Program-made: the position numbers and the translations under genes | Shown: piece by piece, positions 35,991 to 44,880 of the stretch | Position numbering within the stretch: position 1 is the stretch's first letter | Layout: the number at the start of each line of letters is the position of its first letter | Notes under the pieces: generated by a model | The model's input: the letters and a program-made list of their open reading frames with translations, nothing else | Told to the model about the DNA's origin: nothing | Databases searched by the model: none | Assembly: GCF_024543085.1 (NCBI RefSeq) | Contig: NZ_JANHNZ010000009.1 | Location: forward strand, 20,518 to 84,517 | Origin: Granulicatella seriolae | GTDB lineage: Bacteria; Bacillota; Bacilli; Lactobacillales; Aerococcaceae | Direction of reading: 5' to 3' | Length of the DNA: 64,000 nt

Positions 35991-36127
35991 AAACTTTTAT
36001 TTCTAAATCATGAAAGAGTGTCCGAAAAATACAGACATAAGAAGAGTGGTATCATTGAAAGCTAACGTCTTTCGGTGATACCACTCTTCTTATGTCTAAC
36101 AGAGCAAATGGAGACTTTTTGTCCAGT
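35967..36127. repeat. Hairpin repeat family, copy 8 (different core)
   Basis: Outer ends GCTGGGCAAGGGGTCC and GGAGACTTTTTGTCCAG are family-like, and TTATTTCTAAATCATGAAAGAGTG matches the arm flanks. The inside is unrelated: a perfect 22-bp inverted repeat (36033-36054 with 36076-36097), starting AGACATAAGAAG, around a GAAAG/CTTTC mini-loop. It overlaps the end of the GNAT frame and serves as a strong terminator-like hairpin. Confidence 0.85.
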
Positions 36128-36148
36128 TACTTCATTTTCTACATGTCA

Positions 36149-36649
36149 TTAATGTTGGTCTAGGTCTTGAAGAATATGATTCACGGCTTCTTCAAGGCTT
36201 ACATTTTCATGGAAAATCGTTTCAGTTATGGAAGTGAGGTAATCTTTTTCTCTCCACCATTTGTGCATAGCAGTTGCGCCATATTCTTTTGCTTTGTCTA
36301 TCTTTGTTTGATGCCGTCTAAGTGTTTCTTCAAATGGAATGTCCCAGTAATAAGCATAAATCTCATCACCAAACAAGTCTTTAACATGACTAAAAAATGG
36401 TTCATACCACTCGAATTTGAATATGCCTTCAAGGATAGTGATTTCTGTGTGCTGGTGTCCGTATTCCACTAGATTGGTAAGTAAAGGTATGACTAAAGTA
36501 TTGGGGCCGTCTTTGACATGTAGGATGTCTCTTCTAATCATGTCCTGAGAAATCATCATAGTATTACATCCCAGTCGCTCTTGAAGTTCTTTGGCAACAC
36601 TCGTTTTACCGCTAGCAGAATTGCCTCTTAGAATGATTACTTTTTTCAA
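36149..36649 (-). CDS. P-loop small-molecule kinase-like protein
   Basis: This 166-residue protein has a Walker A at the N terminus (LRGNSASGKTS) and an acidic strand (ITILEGIF), resembling AAA_33 kinases such as zeta-toxin/chloramphenicol phosphotransferase-like enzymes. The start is a TTG with AAAGGAG upstream. No partner gene is present, so a toxin role is not supported. Substrate unknown. Confidence 0.82.
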   Translation of the reverse strand: MKKVIILRGNSASGKTSVAKELQERLGCNTMMISQDMIRRDILHVKDGPNTLVIPLLTNLVEYGHQHTEITILEGIFKFEWYEPFFSHVKDLFGDEIYAYYWDIPFEETLRRHQTKIDKAKEYGATAMHKWWREKDYLTSITETIFHENVSLEEAVNHILQDLDQH

Positions 36650-36815
36650 GTTGTATCTCCTTTATGGTTTGTAGAGTGGAAGTTCTAATTATGTGGTCTT
36701 ATACCTGTAAAGACTGTTTTAAAATCTAGAATATTCCTATAAATAACCAGAATAATTATACTACTCATGATGATTATACTCTAAAGTAGTATAATCACTT
36801 CACAAATCATCTATC

Positions 36816-37433
36816 TCAAACCATAGCCACGCAAATATCGCCATCTTCTTGGCTCATTACGCCAAAACCAATCACATCACCACTATGAATCCCAAAACTT
36901 TGACTAGGTTCATTTAACAACTGACCTTTTATCTCGTTCTCATCAACATCAAGGCAACGCACCCAGCAGCCTTCTGGATCTTTGTTCTCAGCAAGCAAGT
37001 AAACCAAGACATCATCTGGATAATCCGTATTGCGACTGTTATCTATTGATTCAATCCCTCTAGTAATTTCAACACTATCTGTAGAACTATAGGTTTCTTT
37101 AACCATATCAATCTTATCTTGATACGGACTAAGGTCCACATGACTAGCAAAAACAATGATACAGTCAGCAACACTAGACCTGCGTAATTTAGAAGACACC
37201 TCCTTATTCCCAGCAAATGGGCTTATCTTACCATGATCATAGAAGCCCCAGCCCAAAACTTCAAAAGTAAAACCTGCTTCATGGTCAATATAGCCGTAAA
37301 CTAGAATACCATTAGCCTCTTTAGGTCTAGGCAAATCACTAGATTTCATGGTTTTACTAATATTTTCATTGACACTTAGAAAGCAAATTTCATGGTACAT
37401 ATCACGGAAATTCAGATTATCTACTGTTAACAT
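36816..37433 (-). CDS. Protein of unknown function, C terminus resembling DUF2314/DUF2185-type folds
   Basis: This 205-residue acidic cytosolic protein is not recognised over its first 140 residues. The last third, CWVRCLDVDENEIKGQLLNEPSQ then FGIHSGDVIGFGVM, recalls the beta-rich pattern of DUF2314/DUF2185 proteins, some of which are immunity or stress proteins. This resemblance is weak. It stands alone between a kinase-like gene and a terminator. Confidence 0.65.
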   Translation of the reverse strand: MLTVDNLNFRDMYHEICFLSVNENISKTMKSSDLPRPKEANGILVYGYIDHEAGFTFEVLGWGFYDHGKISPFAGNKEVSSKLRRSSVADCIIVFASHVDLSPYQDKIDMVKETYSSTDSVEITRGIESIDNSRNTDYPDDVLVYLLAENKDPEGCWVRCLDVDENEIKGQLLNEPSQSFGIHSGDVIGFGVMSQEDGDICVAMV

Positions 37434-37508
37434 AGTTTCCCCTCACAATCAGATGGTTTTTATGATGTATCTACTTATTTGAAATTACCAATGATTTTTA
37501 CACTTTTA

Positions 37509-37544
37509 GAAAGAGCCCTTCTTCAAGATTAATCAGGCTCTTTC
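37509..37544 (-). terminator. Likely terminator of the esterase gene
   Basis: GAAAGAGCC and GGCTCTTTC arms flank a short loop. On the minus strand it lies 60 bp past the esterase stop. The following T run (TTTCTAAAAG) is short. Confidence 0.6.
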
Positions 37545-37603
37545 AATAAACTTACTTGCCAGTTTATAAACTTGATTTATTTCTTTGTTGGTTAAGTTCC
37601 ACG

Positions 37604-38710
37604 TCACCCCGAATAATCCAAAATAAAGCGCCCTACTTCCATAGCGCAATCTTCGCTTTGAGGGTATACCCCAACGTTATCCGCATAGGCGTGGCCGAAT
37701 CCTTTGTAGAGCACTGTCCTGGTTTCTACTCCAGCCTTAGCTAATTTGGCAGCATAGGCCAAACTTTCGACTCTTAAAAAGTCATGCTCTCCGACAGTAA
37801 TAAAGGTCGGTGGTAGTCCCTTAGGATTTCTAAGATATGGACTCAAATACCCATTGGCGACATCTTTAGCTCCTAAAACAGTTCCCAAAGATGATATGGA
37901 AGAACCAAAGACTCCAATCATGCTTTCTATCCCGTCCTTATGTTTGGGTGACATCTCAAACTCATCGATACTCCATTTGAAATAGTCATCTTCAACTCCA
38001 GCCATATTGACGGTTGGATAGAGCAAGAGTTGCCCTTTGACCATGCCTAATCCATCTTCCAAATCCCTAGTCGTACAGTATTGTGCCAGATTTCCACCAG
38101 CACTGTCACCACCCACAAAAATATTGTGCTGGTCTCCCCCTAGGCTCTCAGCATTTTCATAAACCCATTTCAAGGTGCTATAACAATCTTCGTGTCCTGC
38201 CGGGTATGGATTTTCTGGCGCCAGTCTGTAGTCTACAGAAACGGCGAGGATATCCGTTTTTTCAACAACTAGCTTAACAAATTCTTCCACTACATCTGGC
38301 GAACCCGCAAAGAAACCACCACCGTGAATATAGTATAAAATCGGTGCATTTCCTTTGGTACTTTCTGAGCGATAGATTCGAATGGGAATCTGATTTCCAT
38401 CTATTCCAGTTACAGTCTTGTATTCAATAGAAATAGGTTTTTCTACAATAGGCTTACTTTTTAATTGATTAAACATCTTTCTAAGGTTGACGACTCCTTT
38501 TGGCGTTAAATCCATCTGCAGCAAGGATTTTGGTGTATGTTTCATCATAAAAAGTTGAGCTTTTATATCATTGTATAGTCGAGAATCTATGGCACCCTTT
38601 TCGTCACTATCTGGCAAATTTTTGACGAGCACTTTTGTACCTTTAATCAAGACCATTTTTTGACGTTCAATGAGCTTTTTCAACAAGTCTTCACTGTATT
38701 TTCTTTTCAA
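37604..38710 (-). CDS. Alpha/beta hydrolase of the hormone-sensitive lipase family
   Basis: This 368-residue esterase/lipase-type enzyme has the oxyanion box YIHGGGFFAGS, the nucleophile elbow GGDSAGGNLAQ, an acid residue in TVGEHDFLRVESLAY and the catalytic His in LYKGFGHAYADN. There is no signal peptide, so it is cytosolic. The start is TTG with AAGGAGG upstream. Natural substrate unknown. Confidence 0.9.
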   Translation of the reverse strand: MKRKYSEDLLKKLIERQKMVLIKGTKVLVKNLPDSDEKGAIDSRLYNDIKAQLFMMKHTPKSLLQMDLTPKGVVNLRKMFNQLKSKPIVEKPISIEYKTVTGIDGNQIPIRIYRSESTKGNAPILYYIHGGGFFAGSPDVVEEFVKLVVEKTDILAVSVDYRLAPENPYPAGHEDCYSTLKWVYENAESLGGDQHNIFVGGDSAGGNLAQYCTTRDLEDGLGMVKGQLLLYPTVNMAGVEDDYFKWSIDEFEMSPKHKDGIESMIGVFGSSISSLGTVLGAKDVANGYLSPYLRNPKGLPPTFITVGEHDFLRVESLAYAAKLAKAGVETRTVLYKGFGHAYADNVGVYPQSEDCAMEVGRFILDYSG

Positions 38711-38746
38711 ATGCTTTCCTCCTTTTCGAATTTCTATGCCAGCTTT

Positions 38747-39313
38747 TTATTTGTTGGTTAAATCCATTATAGATGTCACTATCTTATCCAATTCCAAATT
38801 CAAATTTTCAATTGAAGAGTGATTATCAATAGAATAATCTGCTAATTCCTGATACTTTAGGGCTCCTTGCGAAACCTTGGTAATATCCTTTTCATAGACT
38901 AGTCTGCTAATCTCTGATGTATCTTTCCCTGTTTTGATGGCTTCTCTTTCTACTCTATCTTCAAATCTTGCCTCCAAATAGATAACGATAAAATCTTCTT
39001 TAAGAACTTTCTTGAAATATTCCCCAAAGAATGGATCTCTCAAACTTTCAACCACAATAAAAGGATAACTACCGTACTCATCCTTCAACTTCTGAATCAT
39101 TTTTTCAAGAAAGAATTCAGTGAATTTGTTTGGAGTATCATACAAATATCTATGAAAATCTTCTAGATTAATTTCTTCTTTAAAGTAATCCACTCGGAAC
39201 TTCTCAATATACTTAACAATCTTTACTCTAGGGATGGAATGCCGTTTTGATAAATAGCTTCCAGAATAACTTTTCCCACTCTCACTTAGTCCGCCCAAGC
39301 CAATAATCTTCAC
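38747..39313 (-). CDS. P-loop kinase-like protein (adenylate/dephospho-CoA kinase-like fold)
   Basis: This 188-residue protein starts at GTG 39313 (reading MKIIGLGGLSESGKSYSG), chosen because GGGAGGATG lies just before it. The frame can be extended to an ATG at 39334 that overlaps this site. A Walker A (GGLSESGKS), a Walker-B-like FIVVESLRDPFF and a lid-like EARFEDRVEREAIK suggest a nucleotide or nucleoside kinase. Function otherwise unknown. Confidence 0.78.
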   Translation of the reverse strand: MKIIGLGGLSESGKSYSGSYLSKRHSIPRVKIVKYIEKFRVDYFKEEINLEDFHRYLYDTPNKFTEFFLEKMIQKLKDEYGSYPFIVVESLRDPFFGEYFKKVLKEDFIVIYLEARFEDRVEREAIKTGKDTSEISRLVYEKDITKVSQGALKYQELADYSIDNHSSIENLNLELDKIVTSIMDLTNK

Positions 39314-39420
39314 AAGATCATCCTCCCACTTCATTCTTTTAACATAGGTTTATTATACCCTAACTCACTAAATAGAGCTGAATAAAACTCCCAACTCACT
39401 AAAATTTTAAAGCTATAAAG

Positions 39421-39664
39421 ATACTGGATAAGAAGTACTTCATAAAGCAAAAGAGTTTCCGACAAAAGAATCAGAAATAATGGTGAATGAGCATAGCTGA
39501 CGCACAGTGACTGTTTCGGCTTTAGCCGATTTACAGCCATGTAGACAGCTAAGCCGTGAGACCAAGGCTCACGGCGGTGCCACCATTCTCATTTCTGATT
39601 CTTTTGTCGGAAACTCTTTTGTGATTTAGAAATAGATTTATTCTTTAAGGATTTTTTGTCCAGA
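39421..39664. repeat. Hairpin repeat family, copy 9 (unique arms, reversed core)
   Basis: Degenerate outer ends (ACTGGATAAGAAGTAC and GGATTTTTTGTCCAG) enclose arms AGTTTCCGACAAAAGAATCA and TGATTCTTTTGTCGGAAACT, which pair but occur nowhere else. The core is reversed (GCATAGCTGACGCACAGTG ... CACGGCGGTGCCACC). It lies 57 bp downstream of the TIR-WD40 stop codon. Confidence 0.92.
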
Positions 39665-39720
39665 CTTGAACCATTTAATCAATCTACCGTTTCACTCAAC
39701 AATTTCCACTAGACTTTCTT

Positions 39721-42687
39721 CTATTCCCCCGCCATCAACTTATTGGCTTCTTCAAGCAATTTGTCATCATCAAAGAGTGGGAATGTCACTATCCGCTGAT
39801 AGATTTTGTACTCAGTCGTAAGAAGTCCACCATCTGGATTTTCTATATTGAGAGACCTATCGAAAATTTGGTCCAAACTAACCGCTTTACCGCCCGGATG
39901 GATGTACCCATTCGGTTCATATTGATTGAAGGTGATTGGGAATGTCTTTATCAGTTCTCCCGATGGAAAATCAATTAAGTAAGCTTTCCTTTCATCTTCA
40001 CTGATACGAATGGTGAGTAGTTTACCTGACTCGCTATCATAATAATAGGTGTCTTCTTTCTCATTGGCAATCTCGTCTAACTCTTCAGGCAAGCTGTGGT
40101 AGGTAGCCTTTCCGTCTTTCCATTGGAAGCCTTCATTGATGTAAATTCCACTAGCAACCCCTTCATTCATCGTGAAGACACGTCCTGGAGTTCTACCTAT
40201 AACGCTCCACTGATTCTTTTGGTAAAGAACCGCTCTTCCTTCCAAATAATTCACGACAAAATTGTTGGCATCTTGTGACTCCACGATACTTCCTACATTG
40301 CCACTATCGATCGGATACTCACCCATTAATTGTCCATCTAGTGAGAATTCTTTTAGGACTCCCTCAGAACTAGCTGCATAAACGAAGGATGAATCTCTGG
40401 CAATTTCAAAAACTGATGTATAGGCATCTACTGGTACTTGTTTCAAATCCCCTGTTTCCGTATTCATAATGCCCAGTACATTCTTACCACTAACCAACAG
40501 TGAAATGATTAAACTTTTACCGTCCCCTGAGATTCTAAACCGATTACCGACATCAATATAGTGCCCTAATAACCCTAAGTTTCCTTGCCCTTTAATCTCT
40601 TGTGTAGTCTTACCCACATTGTCATAGAGAACCAGTCGTTCGTTTTGATAAATGACTGTGTATCTGCCATTCAGAGAAGTAGTAATATTCTGACCTTCTT
40701 TTGTTTCTGTATTTCTTGGAGCATAGTCAAAAATTTTAATCTGCTTAGAAACACGACTGAGTGAGTAGAATTTATCTCCTTTGTTTGGAAGATAAATCTC
40801 TTCCGGCACTCCTAAACCACTCTTGATGTACTTATCAATAACATTACCATCCATAATCAAACCGGCATCTCCAGTATCAAATTGCAGCACGATTCGATTT
40901 CTATCAAAGTCCACTTTATAATCAAGGATTTCTCCATTGAAAAGGCTGTACCTTTCCATTGTTTCCCCACTTTTAGTATTTACTTTAAGCAGTTCTGCGC
41001 CAGAATTGATATAAAAGTAAGAGCCGTCAGGAGATTCTTTAAGAGAATAGTTATCCGAATAGCTTTTGTTCTCTCTAGTCATTTCTAAGTCAAAGCTTTG
41101 TATGTTGCGTTTTTCTAATCGGTTATTGTTGATTAGGTAGAGGCTATTACCATCATTAGAATAGCGAATATCCCGGTATGCAGTTAGTATGCTTGTTCCG
41201 TCCTGCATCTTGAACTCCATCCCTGGAAGTTGTTTGATAACCTCCCCAGTCATCAAGTTTATGATCATTGCTGACTTTTCTGGTGCACTTGAGCTGGTCA
41301 AAACGGCCGCTTCCATCTTGACAGGATTCACTCTGATTTTCATAGTGTTTACTGGTAGGGTAGTTAGACTAGCAACCTCTTCCCAGCTGCCTACTTTTCG
41401 AATACTTAAGCGTGCTTGTGAGGCTGTAAGTCCGATACTAATAAGATGCTGATTGTCTTCTGTAAACATCAACATAACCACATTACCAGGGTTGTCGTAC
41501 TCACTCAAAAGTTGGTAAGTAGTGGCATCCCAGATCATGATTTTATTATCAAAAGCGCCACTAGCTAGGTACTTATCGTCCTTACTCATTGCAACAATCT
41601 TGACCTGTTCTTTATGCCCCAAAATGGTGGCCAATTCCTTGCCTGTTTCTGCATCCCAGACACCAATTTGGTTATTTTTGTAGCCTGAAAAAATACGTTT
41701 CCCAGCTTGGTCTAGGGTGAAAAAGCTCATCTTATTTTCGGTGTTGATATTGGTTAAAAGATTGGCGCTGTAATTATAGATAACATCGTTTAAGATGGCA
41801 CGGCGCTCTGCTATTCGCTTGGTATAGCTGTTCATATCAGAGGTTAGATTCTCAACAGCTTGGTTTGCCACCGTGACCGCTTCAAATTTATTGCCATCAT
41901 TGACATCTTTTCTGGCAGTTTCCAGTAGAATTTGCGAAGTTTGTTGGATAACTTCTCGCTTAGCAGCCGCTTCTTTTTGGTAGGCTTGGAACATGAAGAT
42001 ACCAAAGAAGAGGAGCGCTACTGATGAAATGGCGCTAGCCACCATAATTTGTCTAGTTTTACGGATTTTATCTCGCTGTTTTAAGTCTCCATAAGTAACC
42101 CCCAGCATGGAGGCCATGATGCGGTACTTCTCATCCTTTAGCAGATGAAGGGTTTCTTTGGTATAGCCTTTAATCTCTTCTGCTGACATATTTTCATATT
42201 TCAGCTCAGGGTTTTCAATCATGGCTTTGGGTCTTAGTTCAGCTGCTAAAACATCTCTTTGTTGGGTTTCTTTTCCCCCTTCTTCTGTTTCAATTTCCCG
42301 TGTTAGGGACAATAGTGAATTGGGGAAAGACTCGCTTGGCTCACCTTCAATGAGGACTGGCAAAATATTACCATCACCGTGGAACTTTCTAAAGAGGTCG
42401 ATTTCTCTTAGACACCAAGGAGATAGTTTTGTTCGTCTGGAGACGATAACAATTAGGAATCTACTTTCTTCTAGTGCCTCTACGATAGATTCATTGAGAT
42501 CCTTGACTGTCAGCTCATCACGATCTCTGAACACACGAAAAGTAGGCGCCTTGTTGTCTTTGTAAAGCTCTTTTGGCGCCTTGTAAGACTCCACCATTTT
42601 GTGGATGGCCTCCGCAACAGAAGCATCTGGTTCTAGGTGTCGGTAACTGATAAAGGCATCATACTTATACTTTTTTTCTTCAGCCAT
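39721..42687 (-). CDS. TIR - transmembrane - WD40-propeller protein
   Basis: This 988-residue protein starts with a TIR domain (about 5-125): YDAFISYRHL, FRVFRDRDEL, IVIVSRRTKLSPWCLREIDLF, where Glu95 sits at the position of the NADase glutamate. A helical linker (LHLLKDEKYRIMASMLGVTYGDLKQ) leads to one membrane segment (about 214-236), a coiled coil, and a long beta-propeller region (about 310-980). The first repeats read NQIGVWDAETGKEL and NKIMIWDATTYQLL. Later blades are diverged. TIR enzymes degrade NAD or make signal nucleotides; that activity is inferred here. The ATG lies 12 bp after the RyR-protein stop, whose TAG overlaps this gene's AGGAG site. Confidence 0.92.
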   Translation of the reverse strand: MAEEKKYKYDAFISYRHLEPDASVAEAIHKMVESYKAPKELYKDNKAPTFRVFRDRDELTVKDLNESIVEALEESRFLIVIVSRRTKLSPWCLREIDLFRKFHGDGNILPVLIEGEPSESFPNSLLSLTREIETEEGGKETQQRDVLAAELRPKAMIENPELKYENMSAEEIKGYTKETLHLLKDEKYRIMASMLGVTYGDLKQRDKIRKTRQIMVASAISSVALLFFGIFMFQAYQKEAAAKREVIQQTSQILLETARKDVNDGNKFEAVTVANQAVENLTSDMNSYTKRIAERRAILNDVIYNYSANLLTNINTENKMSFFTLDQAGKRIFSGYKNNQIGVWDAETGKELATILGHKEQVKIVAMSKDDKYLASGAFDNKIMIWDATTYQLLSEYDNPGNVVMLMFTEDNQHLISIGLTASQARLSIRKVGSWEEVASLTTLPVNTMKIRVNPVKMEAAVLTSSSAPEKSAMIINLMTGEVIKQLPGMEFKMQDGTSILTAYRDIRYSNDGNSLYLINNNRLEKRNIQSFDLEMTRENKSYSDNYSLKESPDGSYFYINSGAELLKVNTKSGETMERYSLFNGEILDYKVDFDRNRIVLQFDTGDAGLIMDGNVIDKYIKSGLGVPEEIYLPNKGDKFYSLSRVSKQIKIFDYAPRNTETKEGQNITTSLNGRYTVIYQNERLVLYDNVGKTTQEIKGQGNLGLLGHYIDVGNRFRISGDGKSLIISLLVSGKNVLGIMNTETGDLKQVPVDAYTSVFEIARDSSFVYAASSEGVLKEFSLDGQLMGEYPIDSGNVGSIVESQDANNFVVNYLEGRAVLYQKNQWSVIGRTPGRVFTMNEGVASGIYINEGFQWKDGKATYHSLPEELDEIANEKEDTYYYDSESGKLLTIRISEDERKAYLIDFPSGELIKTFPITFNQYEPNGYIHPGGKAVSLDQIFDRSLNIENPDGGLLTTEYKIYQRIVTFPLFDDDKLLEEANKLMAGE

Positions 42688-42699
42688 AACCTTTGTCTC

Positions 42700-44496
42700 C
42701 TAAAATGTTGATAGCACTGCGATGACATCATAGATAGGGTGACATTGGAAGAACAAATCCCCAATAATGCGGTCCCAATCTTCTACTAGACATGGGTGAG
42801 TCTTTCTCATCTCATCCTTGGTTTCGCCATAGGTAAAGCCAAGGCTGTAGTAGAATCTACACCATCTTAAGTGCTCCAGTTGTGCAAGAAAATTAATAAT
42901 TTCATACGTTTCAAGATATGCAGTTAGCCCGACTTTCAAGCTCTCTCCTGATGACACTTCTACCATTTCTTTTAATTCTTTTTTTCGTTCGTTCAACCAT
43001 TTTTTTATCCGTTCATCATCCCACTGGAAATAATGGCGTAAAATTTCTTGTTTGACACGACTATGTGCGGCTGAGTTTCTGGAAGAAGACTTTTTAACTT
43101 CACTGATTTGATCCCAAGGTGCTCCAGGCGGATTGCCAAATTCTTCAGCAGTCTTATTATAGTAATCATTGAAGTTACGAGCCTTAATATCCAGCTCTTG
43201 GTTAATAATATATCTGGGATCCATAATCTCTTTCAGGGTACCAAAGGCTCTGATGTCTCCCCCGCTCTTATCAAAAAGAGGTGCAAAGCTAACAGAAGTA
43301 TTATTTTTAAAGTATATTGCTGGCCTTGGGAAAACTCTTTGAATCCTTTCGATAATTTCCAATGCCATCATAGGATCTTCGTCAACAATTAGGAAGCGAG
43401 TAATGTGTTTCAGCTCTTGAAGTGCCTGAAGGAAATCTCTTCCTGCCGGGTTAACATTGACATCCCTAATATCCAATGCCTGGTCTAGCTCAGGATAATC
43501 AGCTAATAGCTCATCAATTTCTCGTTTAAAGCCACGCCCCATCATGGTCACACGGATAGGTTCTTTCAAAGAGATGGTAAAATCATTAGCAACACGCAAT
43601 AAGAAGCTCTTAACAAAACTATCGTAGCCAACCACAACAAAATGAGGTGCCTTCATCTCCCAAACACCTGTCTTTTGGGTGGCAATGTGACTTTGGATAT
43701 CCTCTTCATTGTTCATGATCCGGTCTACATACAATTGGTCTTCATCGTAAAAGGTGACATCAACTAGAGATAAGCTTGGTTGATTTTCACGCAATCGACT
43801 AATCATTTTTTCGAGCATGTCACGCAAAGCATAAGATTTCATGCGGACAACGACACGGATGCGCTGTTTGGGCTTTAGCAGTGGAATCAGATGCGCAAAG
43901 GACTCATAATTCTTTAAATCGTCTGACATAAAGATGATTGTTTCACAATTGTTGATGCTGGCTTCTGCAATTTTGGATATTTTTTCTAAATAGGGTGCCT
44001 TAGTAAAATCAATGGTCGCAAATGGGTAACCTAGCTTTTCTACCTCTTCTTTATCTTGCGCCTTAATGGCGGTGTCGTGATAGACATAGACGCGTTTTTT
44101 CTTGGTTAATGCCTTAATCTTTCTAAGCAAAACAAGAGTTTCTTTTTGATAGCCGATGATGACCATCTTTGTGGAAAACCGGTATGCCAATAAGTTTTTC
44201 AAGTGGAGCAAGAAGACGTTCAGCCAACTGAGGACCAATGCTGAGGACAAAAGTGGGGCCAGCCATTTTGCCACTTCATAGAAGGGAGAATAGTCTGCAT
44301 CTGGTGACAAGGTTGGGGCGAAGAAAAATAATTTAAATGTCCCAAATGCGATGGCCGTCACCATTTGCCATGGCTTCTCAATCCTGCTTTCATAGTATTG
44401 GTAGAGCCCGATAACCCCAAGTACGATCGCCACAGCAAATAAGAAAATAAAGGCTCTTCTCAGGTAATAACTCTGGTTTTCTTTCCATTTTTTCAA
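42700..44496 (-). CDS. Membrane protein with twin TrkA-like Rossmann domains and a C-terminal RyR domain
   Basis: This 598-residue protein has membrane segments at about 14-35, a re-entrant-like hydrophobic stretch at 45-62 and a segment at 83-103. Two Rossmann/RCK-like halves begin MVIIGYQKETLVLLRKI (about 111) and HFVVVGYDSFVKSFLL (about 285), as in Castor/Pollux and RCK channels. Residues 540-575 (LEHLRWCRFYYSLGFTYGETKDEMRKTHPCLVEDW) are a textbook RyR-domain match. No TVGYG filter is present. The start is TTG with AGGAGGTGAGG upstream. It is the first gene of an operon with the TIR-WD40 gene. A ligand-gated channel or membrane effector is a reasonable guess. Confidence 0.88.
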   Translation of the reverse strand: MKKWKENQSYYLRRAFIFLFAVAIVLGVIGLYQYYESRIEKPWQMVTAIAFGTFKLFFFAPTLSPDADYSPFYEVAKWLAPLLSSALVLSWLNVFLLHLKNLLAYRFSTKMVIIGYQKETLVLLRKIKALTKKKRVYVYHDTAIKAQDKEEVEKLGYPFATIDFTKAPYLEKISKIAEASINNCETIIFMSDDLKNYESFAHLIPLLKPKQRIRVVVRMKSYALRDMLEKMISRLRENQPSLSLVDVTFYDEDQLYVDRIMNNEEDIQSHIATQKTGVWEMKAPHFVVVGYDSFVKSFLLRVANDFTISLKEPIRVTMMGRGFKREIDELLADYPELDQALDIRDVNVNPAGRDFLQALQELKHITRFLIVDEDPMMALEIIERIQRVFPRPAIYFKNNTSVSFAPLFDKSGGDIRAFGTLKEIMDPRYIINQELDIKARNFNDYYNKTAEEFGNPPGAPWDQISEVKKSSSRNSAAHSRVKQEILRHYFQWDDERIKKWLNERKKELKEMVEVSSGESLKVGLTAYLETYEIINFLAQLEHLRWCRFYYSLGFTYGETKDEMRKTHPCLVEDWDRIIGDLFFQCHPIYDVIAVLSTF

Positions 44497-44564
44497 GTGC
44501 TACCTCACCTCCTAGAATTCAACTTCATTATACAATAAATGTTTGGTGAAATAAAAGAAGTTGT

Positions 44565-44815
44565 GGGGGTGGCAAAAATCCATAATGAATACTAACTATT
44601 TCTAAATCACAAAAGAGTTTTGCGAAAAAGATTATCAAAAATGAGAACGGTGGCACCGCCGTGAGCCGAGGTCTCACTGGCATAGCTATCTACGTGGCTG
44701 TAATTGGCGAAAGCGCTAAACATCCACTGTACGCCAGCTATGCTTTACACCGTTATTTTTGATAAGTTTCTAGGGAACTATTTTATTTGCTTACCATTTG
44801 GACTTCTTGCCCAGT
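44565..44815. repeat. Hairpin repeat family, copy 10 (chimeric arms)
   Basis: Ends GGGGGTGGCAAAAATCC and GGACTTCTTGCCCAGT. The outer left arm is the AGTTTTGCGAAAAAG type, the outer right arm the CTAGGGAACTATTTTATT type, so they do not pair, while the inner arms TTATCAAAAAT and ATTTTTGATAA do. The core is in plus orientation. It lies 69 bp upstream of the RyR-protein start, so it partly borders the operon's promoter. Confidence 0.9.
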
Positions 44816-44880
44816 ATCAACTCATTATTGGTTTATACGTAGATGTTAGTATGACGAAATAGCTTTTTATTTTATAGATC

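Noticed and set aside
36149..36649. Calling the kinase a zeta toxin
   Set aside because: No epsilon antitoxin neighbour; P-loop kinase folds of this size have many other roles.
39331..39540. 69-codon minus-strand frame
   Set aside because: Partly inside the hairpin repeat (copy 9) and overlaps the kinase-like start; no family or ribosome site.
42700..44496. Calling the RyR protein a potassium channel
   Set aside because: No TVGYG-type filter seen; only channel-like layout is supported.
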